Below, in pieces: positions 33,890-44,289 of a DNA stretch of 64,000 bases. The DNA comes from Undaria pinnatifida. Taxonomy: Eukaryota; Sar; Phaeophyceae; Laminariales; Alariaceae. The notes beneath the pieces are model-generated. The model did no database searches. It saw nothing but the letters and a program-made list of their open reading frames with translations, and was not told the DNA's origin. The translations under genes were made by a program, and so were the position numbers. Every line of letters starts with the position of its first letter. Within the stretch, counting starts at the first letter, position 1. The stretch covers positions 4,278,859-4,342,858 of the forward strand of contig JABAKD010000016.1 of the NCBI GenBank assembly GCA_012845835.1, read 5' to 3'.

Positions 33890-35640
33890 GCCAAGCGCTG
33901 CACAAACATTGACGCGCAAGCGGAGCCAGGATATAAGAGGTGTATCCTTTTTAGAAAAAACCGGGTACTCGCGAGTGCCAACTCTCTCGTCACGAGTACG
34001 AGTAGTACTTTCAAACTCGAGAGTATTTGGGGTTCGAGTACCCGCGAACTCGCGAGTCACGAGTACCCGGGTACTCGCTGTTTCACGCCTGGGAACCCCG
34101 GGGATGGTGAATTTTTGCCCCCTAAACCACGCCCCCTGAGTAGTACATCGCACAAGCTCTGCAGGAAACCTGTGTAGAGTCACTAAAAAACAGTTGAAGG
34201 CCTTCCCCGACCACGAAATGTGCCAAGGATAAGAAACAGCAAGAGGAACAGTACGACGTCCAGGTCCAGTCGGAGCTGCTGAGGTTCCGCGTCATCCCTC
34301 CGCTGGAGCGTCACGCGAACCCCTTCGCGTGGTGGATGGGACACCGTGGACCATTCCCTCTTCTAAAAGAGCTGGCATCGCGTGTGCAATGCATTCCGGC
34401 ATGGTCAGAGCGATGTATGTAGATCGCTTTCCGAACGTTCCTCCTTACAGGAGGTTCCATCCGCCTTTTTCGTTGTCCGTAGGCACGTAGCACGCGCAAT
34501 GGAAGTATCATTCACAGCTTCCAAAGATGAGCTTCGACGAAATGCTCGATTTCACTGCTGCTATATTTTTGTTTATTTTTATACGTTGTGACTAAGGCTT
34601 GCTGGATTTTTGCCTAATGATGTCCTACCAACGTGTGTTGTTTAAGGAACGTTCCCCCAGGCAGGAAGTGCCACGTTATTTTTTTTTTTCGCGCATAGTA
34701 TGCGCTAGCTGTCTTATGGGCACGCTTGCTTTGGGCCTGACTTATGCATAGCAGTAGATCGCTTTCGGAACGTTTTTGTCTGGTACGTGTCATATACGTG
34801 CAAATATTACAAGTACGCTATTTTTTTTCGTGATATGGTAAGTGCAGCATACGACATACCAGGACATAGTCTAGATTTCTTACCTTGTCGTGAGGTGACA
34901 ACACAGCCAGTAGTAGCCGCTTTTAATCTATCTTGCTTTTGGGGTTTTCCCACAGGGTTTCCCACCATTTTCATTTTTTCCGTAAAATCTGCATACACCA
35001 CGGTATTGCTCAAAGCTATCAGTTGATCACGTGCCAATGAGCACGATGACTGTTTATTTCACTCGAAACACGCCTGACTTGAGAGGCCTGAGTAAGTGAA
35101 ACGGTATGGTGCGCGACGCCCATCACGCGCTGAAACTTCGCCCTCTGTCTTATTATCTAGTTTATGGTCGATCCATCTGCTTTGGAATCACGAACACATA
35201 TACCTGGTATATGCTATACCTGGTACATAATATGATAGGGTGCACTAGTATCACTACTGTATATGCCTCGCGGTCTCTTTATGGAGTATGGAAATCAATA
35301 TGACAAGCGTCCTGTCGAATGCTGTACCCGTTGCGTTACTAACCCTCGGTTCATTGCAACGTTAGGGACGAAATAGCTCGAACAAGGTCACCAGTATCCG
35401 TGAACTCGTCTCTCAACGAGTACCCGGGTATTCGCCCAAAATAGCGCCAAAAACTCGACCGTACCCAGGGTTTTTTTCTCCTGATTTCGCGATTACTCTT
35501 TTGGCCGCGAGTACTCGCAGGGGTACAACTCTACAAGATATTTTAATGTTTTTGCACCGCAGCTACCCATCCTCCAGATTTCGTACATGTTTATGCAAAT
35601 AGGACGAGGTAGTACTAATTTCCCGCAATGACACTTAGCA
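33890..35640. other. About 1.75 kb insert between integrase and RT remnants
   Basis: The copia polyprotein stops at 33875 and resumes only near 35650. The insert begins and ends near blocks containing the palindrome CGAGTACCCGGGTACTCG (34060-34077) or its variant (35417-35434). It holds no supported ORF. It may be a nested non-autonomous element. A short GTAGATCGCTTTC-GAACGTT repeat occurs at 34417 and 34750. Confidence 0.5.
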
Positions 35641-35649
35641 ATGTGTGCC

Positions 35650-36605
35650 ACCCCCACTACATTCGGATGCTGAGCTGACGACCCCTACGCCTGTTGAGGG
35701 CGGGGAATTCGGCGTGGCCACAGGTGAGGGCAGGGAGGGCACGCCCCGTCGAGGTGGTGGGGGGGAGGATGCGTCTCAGGATGACGATGACGACCTCGAT
35801 GTGACCTAGGTTGGCTCGAGCGAAGCTGCTGACGACATCGACGCCGTCAGCGGTGAGACGCCGAAGACGGAAGAGTCGTGCGGAGATCGATCAGGCGGGT
35901 GATATTGATTGCCCCTCATCCGGCCCCAGCAGCAACTCCAGCAGCAGAAGCAGCGGCCACGGTGGCAGTAGCAACGACAGAGGTGCCCCTGAGTTGCCCA
36001 AAGGGGAAGCGCGCAGTCTGCAGAGAGGAGATATTCTCGTCTCCGACGAGAGGTGGAACCAAAGACGTGCCGAGGAACCTGCGTCGGGCTCTTGGCACGC
36101 CCTTCTGGTTGACTTGGCACATCAGGGGGAGGAAACAGATCCGGAGGAAGGATTCGGACGCTACGAGTTTGGCGAGTTGTCGGACTAGCTTACCTTCTCG
36201 AACCCGTGGAAGTCCGACGAGCCGTCAGACGCTCTGGCGCTGCAGGGAGTGACGGACGACTTCAGAAACTTGCTCTGGCTCGTGAGCAACATCGACGAGG
36301 TCGCCTTGGTCGCCACCGAAACCCAAGGGGAATCTGTTTTTTCCATGCCCAGTGGTATTGTAAGCGAAGCAGAGGTACCTCCTGTAACGATAGCCGGTGT
36401 CGACCGGTCGCGTATAAGGGGGCATGGTACCAGGCTATGGGTAAAAGAAAAGCAAGGCTTTGCAGAATCGAAGACGTTCACGGTGTTGGACAGCGCTACC
36501 CGAAGGGGAAAAAGCCATTGGTCTACAGTGGGTGCATGCTGTCTTACAAGTCTGACAAGGAAGGGTTGATCACCAAAACGAAGGCCAGGCTTGTCGCCAA
36601 GGGTT
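35650..36605 (+). pseudogene. copia linker and N-terminal reverse transcriptase, broken
   Basis: The start is an acidic, Gly-rich linker typical of the region between integrase and RT (EGREGTPRRGGGGEDASQDD), broken by stops. From about 36420 the RT entry region is recognisable across two phases: FAESKTFTVL, then DKEGLITKTKARLVAKG (the copia 'HKARLVAKGF' block). A one-base deletion near 36605 moves the continuing RT to the next frame. Confidence 0.75.
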
Positions 36606-36606
36606 C

Positions 36607-37053
36607 ATGCAGAGAGAGGGTGTGAACTACCTTCAACCGCCCGCACCCACGCCCACAGCGGCATCAGTCAATATTATGATGGCTGTTGCTAATGAGCTAA
36701 CGTACAAGGTATGCCACCTAGATGTAGCACAGGCGTCCACAAAGGCTGACTTGGACTGCGTGGCGTACACGAAGCTTTCTGGTGGATGTGGTAGACTGTT
36801 TGCAAAGTTTGTGCGTCTTGAAAAGGCATTGTATGGCCTGAGGCAGAGTGGCCTGCTGTGGAACGACCTGCTGGCTGTGCATTTGGGTACCGTGCGTGAT
36901 ATGGAGCAGTGCGAGGCTGACCCCAGCGTGTTTCGTCTGGCTAGGGAGAGCGAGATAGTACTAATCTCGACGATCCATGTAAACGATATGGAGGTAGCTT
37001 GCCCGAGGGATGAGCTTGACAAGCGGCTCTTGATGCTCGACGACGAGTTTTGA
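36607..37053 (+). pseudogene. copia reverse transcriptase palm, active site mutated
   Basis: This 148-codon frame carries the classical copia RT blocks: CHLDVAQAST (first catalytic Asp at 36721), KALYGLRQSGLLWND, and FRLARESEIVLI. The polymerase signature that normally reads YVDD is HVND here (Asn codon at 36982-36984). That removes one of the two metal-binding aspartates of this motif; family knowledge says the Asp pair is essential. The frame ends in TGA at 37053, before the thumb. With the upstream frameshift, this RT cannot be active. Confidence 0.9.
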
Positions 37054-37218
37054 CGAACGACCTCGGATAACTTTCTTTATGGGGTGTGTGTTTTTGCAGG
37101 ACTTGGAGCGGGGTAAGCTTAGCATCATTCAGACTGCTTTCACTGGCACCCTTGCGAGGCGTTTGGATTCGATCACATCCCTTGCCCCGCTTCCCCTGGT
37201 GCGGACTTAGGAGCGGGG

Positions 37219-37780
37219 ATGGCGGGCGGGTCGGGTGGCCCTTGGGCCTACAGGGAGGCTGTAGGAAGCCTAATGTGGTTGACTGTCATGTCAAGGTTCG
37301 ACACCGCTAACGCTGCGCGTGCTGCGGCGCGTCACTTAAACAACCTAACCGAAAGGCACTGGAAGGCGGTGCTCATGATCATCGAACACTTGCTCGGAAC
37401 GAAGGATCTTGGTCTCACGATTGAACGGGGGTCGGGATTGAACTTGTCGGTGTTAACAAATGCAAATTACGCCGAGAAGGCAGACGACAGGACTCCTGCT
37501 ACGGTAGCAACGGTTACTCACGGAAACTCAGCAGTGAGTTGGGGTAGAAGCACACAAAACATTGTTACCCTCTCGACCACCGACGCCGAATACATGGAGG
37601 CGCGGTTTTGCGAAAACGGTATTGTCTTTCGTCGTTCCATCTCTGTCGGAGAAGTTATGCGAGGTGTACGCAGACAACGAAGGGGCTATCGCTTTAGCCA
37701 ATAACCCCCTAAGCGCGGCAAGGACCAAGGACGTCGACGTCGAACTGGCGCTGAATTCAGGGCCCACGGGAGTTTCCTGA
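37219..37780 (+). pseudogene. copia RNase H, decayed
   Basis: It starts with YREAVGSLMWLTVMSRFD, the conserved connection/RNase H entry, followed by ERHWKAVLMIIEHLLGTKDL. The first catalytic block, usually SDADYA, reads TNANYA (37456-37470), so both Asp positions are Asn. The later blocks AVSWGRSTQNIVTLSTTDAE and YADNEGAIALANNP are kept, the last after a frameshift near 37640. The end, AARTKDVDVELAL, has lost the usual His-Ile-Asp. The element stops at about 37780 without a recognised polypurine tract or 3' LTR. Confidence 0.9.
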
Positions 37781-38280
37781 TGAATTTGCATGCGTGATGA
37801 ACCCTATCGTGTGATTCACGCTCTGCATCTTCATGAGTCGATTTTATTTTGTTCAACACGGGGTGATTACTGTGTTGAAAAGCACGCGGAAAAGACACTG
37901 CCATCTCGCATTAGCGTCGCGATCCGTGTATCTATGGCGGGAGTAGGGGGCATTGGGAGACTTCCGCTTGGAGGAACTGGGTTTCTCGCGATCTCTGGCA
38001 CATATTATTTTGAGCCTTGGTTTTCATCTTATAGGCGCCGCTGTTGTGGTCTTCTCTATGATTGGCACAGTAGTTGTATTTGGAATATATTCACAAGAGT
38101 ACGGAACGGGACGACGCATGTATGTGGTCATGGCTGTTTATATACTGGTGTACGGCTTGCGTCAGTTATATGCGTAGTTCTGGACTGTTTGATTTTTTCC
38201 CTAAGGTATTCTTCCACTCTAGAGTTGATTGAAGCCTGTCCTGTGACCACAGACTATCTTGTGGCGATGAGTTACTACTG
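37781..38280. other. Unexplained stretch after the copia element
   Basis: No gene supported. The 211-codon frame through 37790-38425 crosses the ACC/AAC microsatellite and is not convincing. Confidence 0.4.
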
Positions 38281-38283
38281 TGA

Positions 38284-38296
38284 CACCACCACCACC

Positions 38297-38342
<46 letters not shown>

Positions 38343-38348
38343 GCAGCA
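38284..38348. repeat. (ACC)n(AAC)n(AGC)n microsatellite
   Basis: A run of ACC triplets passes into AAC and then CAG triplets, encoding poly-Thr/Asn in the frame that crosses it. Confidence 0.95.
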
Positions 38349-38855
38349 AAATATTCTCCCTGAGCTCGAGGGCGGTTAACATGCCGCACTTTCCGAAGGC
38401 TCTCGGTCTAGAGCTTAACGCCTAGGCTATGCGTCGCGCTGAACACTGTCGAATGTTACCTGACGCTTAATGGACGTTACGACCGCTACCGGTGGCCCGT
38501 CCGATACACGTGCCCTGTCGGCCTCCCGTCAAATCTGCACTGAGACTGTCGACGAGCCCACAGCCACTTCGAAGCAAGTGCGCCGTCCTGCCCGTCACCC
38601 TATCACGTTACCTGGTACAAGTCAATTGATCCATCGGCGGCGACTTGAGCACAACCACGAGCTCAAGGTTTGGCATGTAGGGTTTGACGCTGCTCTATTG
38701 GCTTTTCGAACGGTATGCTCTGGTCGCTCGTCATCGACTTGTCTGTATCGGCTTCATCAGTTTGTACTAAGGTGCATTTGACAAAAAAATAGTGTGACTC
38801 AACACGGTGGCTTGCAAACCCATAAATGAGTGTTCAAATCTCTCTCCGGCCGTGT

Positions 38856-39206
38856 TCACGCAGCAGCAGCATTGGATGGGGTCATACTGACAAAACAATA
38901 CACCCACCTGACGGCAACCCCGAACTCCTCCGCGAGAGACTCGATCACTCGCCGCTGCTCTCCATCGGGCCTGAAAAACGCCTCCAGCACAAGGTCGCTC
39001 GAGCTGTCTTCCTCCAGCAGGGCCCGCACTCTCCCCGCGAAGCGTCCTAGCGCCGTCCGCCAGTTGAGGTTAGGCGCTCCTCCCGCGACGGAATCCTCGT
39101 ACACGTCGGCGATATCTAGCGAGCGAAGCCCCTTGAGGCTTTCGCAGGTGGTGCGGAAACGCGTTTTGCCCGTGCCAGAAACTCCACCGATTCCGTAAAT
39201 TGTCAT
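38856..39206 (-). CDS. P-loop NTPase, small-molecule/nucleic-acid kinase-like
   Basis: The 116-aa ATG-started frame begins at once with a Walker A loop, GIGGVSGTGKTRF (residues 5-17), matching the GxxGxGKT/S pattern that binds ATP phosphates. Next come a LDIADVYED segment like the acceptor-side acidic motif of small P-loop kinases, and VLEAFFRPDGEQRRVIESLA plus VRWVYC, which resembles the 'DGFFRPDSQRRLLLELA' part of AAA_33-type kinases. Third codon positions are strongly G/C, unlike the flanks, which supports coding. Kinases of this kind are usually 140-180 residues; here the frame ends just after the central strand. A coding-like continuation exists in the next phase (GERFEHSFMGLQ), so either a frameshift or truncation has removed the C-terminal lid/arginine part. 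Substrate unknown. Start chosen because the ATG is directly before the first strand. Confidence 0.6.
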   Translation of the reverse strand: MTIYGIGGVSGTGKTRFRTTCESLKGLRSLDIADVYEDSVAGGAPNLNWRTALGRFAGRVRALLEEDSSSDLVLEAFFRPDGEQRRVIESLAEEFGVAVRWVYCFVSMTPSNAAAA

Positions 39207-39410
39207 GGCTGCTCTGCCGGGGAGCGGGGGAGGGGGGGTACGTACGTATCACAGCGCGAGCGAGTCATCGACTACTTTTATTACATTAATTACTTTGTTT
39301 TTTCGGGACTCCGTGAGGCGATATATAATGTTGTCGGCGCATTCGTTGCTTGGTTCGGGCTACTAGTCCGTTGCGTACGTCGCCTGCGGCCGCCTGCCGT
39401 CAGCCTGCAA

Positions 39411-39575
39411 CAAGCCTGCTTGGGCTAGTCTGACCGAAAAGTGTGTAAAAGCAAGCCCGCTTGGGCTGGTGGCCGCGGCCACTCCACACGAGTTTGACTG
39501 GGCTGGTCGGGCCGAAAAGTCCGTAAAGGCGAGCCCCGCTTGGGCTGGTCGTATCGGCCACCGCACACGAATTTT
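39411..39575 (+). repeat. Tandem pair, period about 79 bp
   Basis: Each unit has GGGCTRGTC-G-CCGAAAAGT, GTAAA-GC-AGCCC-GCTTGGGCTGGT, a GGCCAC block and CACACGA. It lies 25 bp before the left LTR of the TRIM at 39600. Confidence 0.75.
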
Positions 39576-39599
39576 TAAGGTATTCTATATGTAGGATGG

Positions 39600-39869
39600 T
39601 GTTAAGGTACGGCCTTAAAAGACCGGTAAAAACCTTATTTAGATAGCTAATTGGCTGTTTTCGTATGATAGGATGGTGATTTATATTCGGGGTAGTCAGT
39701 GAGACGGAGAGACTCTTGCCTCCCGTGTCAGTTGTCAGCATCGACCCTCAGGAAATAACACAAGCTGCTTATCTCCCGCTTGGAGCCACGAAAATGAGTA
39801 ACACCCGGGGACATGCCCACTTGGTCGACCTGTAGGGATACTCTGTGTCTCACCCCTAGCAATTAAACA
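39600..39869 (+). repeat. TRIM-2 left LTR
   Basis: 270 bp. It shares with the right LTR the blocks TTTAGATAG-AATTGGCTGTT, CGTATGATAGGATGG, GAGACGGAGAGACTCTTGCC, AAATGAGTAACACCCGGG and CATGCCCACTTGGT. Confidence 0.85.
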
Positions 39870-40334
39870 CGTGGCGTCGTCGACAGGACTATCCCTCCCC
39901 ACCGTGCCGGTGGTGCTGTGGGAGTTTTCTGGCATGAATTCTCCTTGTCTTACCGCCTGTGTTTCCCTACAATTCGCCTTTCTTCGCCTCGCCCCCCCCC
40001 ACCGCACACGGTACACGGGAGGCTTTCGACGATGGTTTTCCTTGCCCATAGCGCCTTCTTCCGTGGTTTGTTTTGCCGTGGTGCCTTGTCCGTGTCGCCC
40101 CCCCCCCGCCACACCGGCGGTACGCGGCAGGATTTTGATGAGTGGCTTACTACAGGGTCTTTGTTTCCTTCAATTGCTTTTCTACGCGTTTTCCTGACCT
40201 TGTAGCCAGGCCGTTGAGAGGTGTGGGAGTGGGTATTGAGGGGTCGCATCTTCGACTCATGGTCTAGTTCGTAGAACCGGAGTTTCTCCGATTCTCCCAT
40301 AATTCTGCATGTGTGACTCATCAGGGTGGGCTAG

Positions 40335-40602
40335 TGTTTAGGTACGGCCTTGACAGGCCGAGTATTACTTGATTTAGATAGGAATTGGCTGTTTTCGTAT
40401 GATAGGATGGCATTTTATATTAGGGGTAGTCAGGAGACGGAGAGACTCTTGCCTCCCGTGTCAGTTGTCATCATCGATCCCGAGGAAATAATACAAGCTG
40501 CTTCTCTCCCGCTTTCAGCCACGAAAATGAGTAACACCCGGGAACATGCCCACTTGGTTGACCTGTTGAGATACTCTGTGTCTCACCCCTAGCAACTTCA
40601 CA
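40335..40602 (+). repeat. TRIM-2 right LTR
   Basis: 268 bp, co-linear with the left LTR. Differences are scattered substitutions and small indels, for example GACAGGCC against AAAAGACC near the 5' end. Confidence 0.85.
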
Positions 40603-41720
40603 AGGGGGTGATTAGTTAGTTCATTATTTTCAGGATTATCGGAGATGATGCACATGTATGTGCAGCACAAAATTATACTGCAATATGTTTTAGAGTTGGT
40701 ACACTTTGCAGAGTTCGTATGCGCAAAAACTAGGGCGGGGACGAAATCGTTTGTTAGTATCCGCAATAGAGGGAAACCGGTATTTTAAAAGGAAGTATTG
40801 CGTTAAGTGCCGGCTATTTGTCCGGGGCCATCGCCTTGCGGCCTTTGGCGTGTTTGTTTATGACCGGGAGCACTTTGGCCAAGCGGGTGTTTCGTGGCAG
40901 CAACTTCGTTGCTAGCACACACAGCAATAGAAACACCGTGATGTTTACGTACGTAGTGGTAGTGCAGAGCAACTGCTATGTGAATTCATGTGTTCGCTAT
41001 AATGCGATGGTCCTGTCCTCGCCGCGAGGAAGAGCCTACCAATATCATTAACTGTGAGCCCGTATAAAGCCGAGGGTCCTTTATAGTAGCATCTGGTTCC
41101 AATCCCCATAGCACCACGCTTGCGTGACGGACACGAAAAGTGTGAAGCTCTGCAGCGACTCCATTGGTGCGGTCCGCCAACCACATGACGTAGCCCAACA
41201 CAAACCCACTACACTGTCGCTGTTAGCTGGCAACCCAACCTGACAAGCTTTGTTTGCTGGGCCCTTACGTGCGTACGCATTCCGTCGCGACCGACACATC
41301 ACCCAGCCTCCCAGCCTCGTGCGTGAAGTCGAACATTACAACCAGTAGCATTCCAACCCCCTGGGACTCGGAATCGGTTTGGGCCACAAACTGATGCCGT
41401 AGTAAAAACTGTTTTTTGTATACAGTCATTTCACAGCAGTGTGTATGCACAGAAATAAAAACAAGTTATTCTCGCACATGTTTTCGTCATATGTTTGTAA
41501 ACAACTAAGGCGCCGACAAATTGAAACCTCCCCGCGACGCAAGACAAGACGACGGAAATCCCCGAAACAGAAAATACTAACCCCGGGTTTCCGGTTTTTG
41601 CAATCGATGGGTTACCTCTAAAAAGCTGATTCGAGTTATATAACACGTGGTTGGCTACGTCGGCTACGGGATGCTGCCAGCCCTGGTGATGTTCGTGAGA
41701 TCGTGCCGATCTCGAAAGTG
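40603..41720. other. Unexplained stretch
   Basis: No supported gene; frames of 60-83 codons on both strands without domains. Confidence 0.4.
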
Positions 41721-41937
41721 CCAGGGCTTTTTTTCACGGGACGGATCACTTCCCACGGATCGAATCGTGTCGAGGTGACCCGACCCTGATGCGTGAGATC
41801 GGAAAACCTTCTGATCCGACCCGATCCGACCCGTGAGATTTCCGAACCCCCCTAGCCCAACCTGGCTCGACCCGCGAGGTTTGGAACACCTCGTGATCCG
41901 ACCCGCAGGCCGGGTCATGACCCGTGAAAAGCCCTGG
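41721..41937. mobile_element. MITE family M, copy 1
   Basis: The ends are inverted: CCAGGGCTTTTTTTCACGGG at the left and CCCGTGAAAAGCCCTGG at the right. The 217 bp interior is rich in GACCCGACCCG and CGTGAGAT blocks and has no ORF. This is the layout of a MITE, mobilised in trans by a DNA transposase. No unambiguous target-site duplication was seen. Confidence 0.75.
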
Positions 41938-42099
41938 TTTCAAATTACATTGTTTTTACCACATACGAGTCGCCTTGCTCGGAGATGATTGTGACCGAAC
42001 CAGGTCCGTTCGAACAACGTTATCCGGTAAAAAGGTGGTAGTGTATGCGCGTCGTTGTTGTCGACCTGATATTGTTTGTGGAACCCCGGAAACGATGGA

Positions 42100-42226
42100 A
42101 ACTAATATATTTGAAAAAATGAAAAACACTTCAGCTGTGAGATCGACCAAATATGATTTTTTATCAAAACTCAGCTTTGCAAGCTGCGTGTGATACATCG
42201 ATCGCGCGTGATACGGGGGGCGTGCA
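42100..42226 (+). repeat. Dispersed repeat with AGCTTTGCAAGCTGCG
   Basis: TGAAAAACACTTCAGCTGTG, AAACTCAGCTTTGCAAGC, TGTGATACATCGATCGCGCG and TACGGGGGGCGTG. The first half recurs inverted three times at 55.7-56.6 kb and at 52.25 kb. The second half recurs at 18.57 kb. Confidence 0.6.
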
Positions 42227-43059
42227 TCGTGTCTTCAACCCGTTTTACCACAACATTTTTTCTACATTATTTCCAAGTAGTTTGTCCTCAAAAAGGTGGG
42301 TGGGTGCGGTTGTGAAGGGGTTAACGCTTTTAAAACTGGAAAACCGTTTGGGGAAACAACGTAATTGGAAACAGTATAGGGAGGGGTTTTGGGGCTCTAA
42401 AGGGGTTAGTGTCGGATTCCTGAGACAAGAGACTTCAACCGTTGCCAGGCGTTCTCCTTTGTCAGCAAGCGCCCAAAACTTACGCTGATGGAGTTGCACA
42501 CCATGGTTGCTACTCTCGTCACCGTCGGTAGCCCTATCGTCTACCACGGGCGATAGATACCCCATAGTCGTACAGCTCCTCCGCATGGTAGTGCGGACAA
42601 CCTTCTCCTACCCAAGCGATGAAGGAGCGTCGACAACACGTCCAGATCTATTTTTAATAGACCCGCCATCACGGAACGGGTCTTCACACTCGTCATGGGG
42701 TTCATGCTCGGGATACGTTTCATCCCGAACGCACCCGGTAGTGGAGGGTCTTCTACGAGAAGAGGGATCCCAAACTCCAACTTCTCAGCTCAACCGATTT
42801 GGCACATCAGAGGGGAAAAAGTTGAGAAAAAAAACGAAAAAAAAAAAAGTGAAAAAAAAAACAAAAAACGATTATAACAGCATCGTCCTTTGCCCAAACA
42901 GCGCAGGTTGCAGGGGCAGGGTGTGTGTGTGTCCGAATTTCACTGTAAGGATATATGCGACAAAAGCATGGTCATCACTCGCACTGGTGATCCACGTTCT
43001 TCCTACTAGACATTTGAAAATGCCTCACTCGTTGTTTTGTTTGAGGTCATTTCACGCGT

Positions 43060-43275
43060 CGGACAACTTCTCGCGGGTCGGATCCAGTAAGTCAGGGTGG
43101 TCCGAACCGACCCATGAGATTTGAAAGCGTCCTGACCCGACTCGACCCGATCCGACTCGACGCGTGAGCTTTTGAACACTTCCTTATGCGACCCGACTTG
43201 CTTGACCCGCGGATTTTCTACATCCTCCTGACTCGACCCGAAGGCCGAATCAATACCCGTGAAAAGCGCTGTTCT
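43060..43275. mobile_element. MITE family M, copy 2 (degenerate)
   Basis: Left end CTTCTCGCGGGTCGG, right end TACCCGTGAAAAGCGCTG. Interior GACCCGACTCGACCCG blocks match copy 1. The left inverted terminus is strongly eroded. Confidence 0.6.
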
Positions 43276-43927
43276 TTTTTGTCGCAATACTATAAGCAAG
43301 ATACAACAAAGCGCCAAAAGGGCTTTTAGGATGTCCTCTCGCTTGACGCGAGAGAGGCGTTGCGGTGGGCACCTCCTCGCCCTAAACGACACGAAGAAGC
43401 AGCCAGTGCAGTCCTCGGCCGGACCCGTCTAACACCGGGACAAGACCGACATACGGTCAGAAGAAGCGACCTCCACATTGGGCATGGACGATGAGCGAGT
43501 ACCGCGCAGACGAGGTTCCACAACATCGTGCTTCAAACTACCTCTTGAGCACTGCGCCGTCGTTATTTTTTGCGACAAACTACTTGGAAAGATCGAGGGA
43601 TTTACTTCTTTGCAGTGCGGAGTCGAAAGGGATTATAGCCGCCCGCGAAACCAACAATGGTTTACTCATCGTGTCTCCCGAAAAACGCCATGCAAGGAAG
43701 GCAACACGGAAGTTGCGTCTAAATGTGGCACCACACGGGCGATGGTATAGTAACAGAACCCATTTTCATGTTGACCCCTGTATAGCCCCAAACCCCCTAT
43801 ACTATTTCCAAGTAATTTTCCTCAAAACGAGTTTTCAGTTGTAAAGGCACAAGTGTAGCCTGATGTAGCATGTACTTTTTTTAATGTCGATTTTTCCAAA
43901 ACAAGGTCTGTCCATGCAAGCCCGCGT

Positions 43928-44285
43928 GAACTTCCCGCGTACCTTCGGATCATTTCGATCTTCCAGCAGAATTCATTGTTGCTGTACTGTATGCCACAGC
44001 AGGAGTTGTGAAATAGACCTGTGTAGCCGACCAGTCGCTCCGCTACTACCCCCGCGGATGCACCCTATATTCAGGGGATTCAGCGACGCCCTTGGCAGGT
44101 TCCCCCAGCTTTTCCGTCGCCACGTGTGGGCGAGTACTCGACGCCGCTAGAGCTTATGTTTCTTCTTCGTCCATCTCCGGCTGCCCCCCCCCCCTGTTTG
44201 GTCTGTTCTAGGGCTTACGCGGAGTCACCCACACAAACCATCATCGTAGCCCAAGGGGAGCACCCCTTATCGCAGGAGGACGCGG
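43928..44285 (+). repeat. Direct duplicate block D, copy 1
   Basis: Order of shared blocks with 46621-47045: ATTGTTGCTGTAC, CACAGCAGGAGTTG, GACCAGTCGCTCCGC, CACCCTATATTC, TTTTCCGTCGC-ACGTGTGGGCGA, CCCAAGGGGAGCACC. Diverged and interrupted by indels. No ORF is kept between the copies. Confidence 0.65.
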
Positions 44286-44289
44286 GCCC

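Larger units (their letters stand above)
39600..40602 (+). mobile_element. TRIM-2, miniature LTR retroelement
   Basis: Two direct repeats flank a 465 bp interior: left LTR 39600-39869 and right LTR 40335-40602. Both start TGTT-AGGTACGGCCTT and end CACCCCTAGCAA...CA, with TG...CA termini. Two bases after the left LTR lies TGGCGTCGTCGACAGG (39872-39887). This has the TGG start expected of a primer-binding site, complementary to a tRNA 3' end in CCA. Directly before the right LTR is AGGGTGGGCTAG, a polypurine-tract candidate. The interior has C tracts and no significant ORF, so the element is non-autonomous. A clear target-site duplication is not visible. Near-identity of the LTRs, with a few indels, suggests moderate age. 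Confidence 0.8.

Noticed and set aside
33961-34085. Antisense ORF 33815-34183 rich in Thr/Arg/Glu
   Set aside because: Composed of the repeated ACTCGCGAGT/GAGTACCCGG palindromes, with no coding signal.
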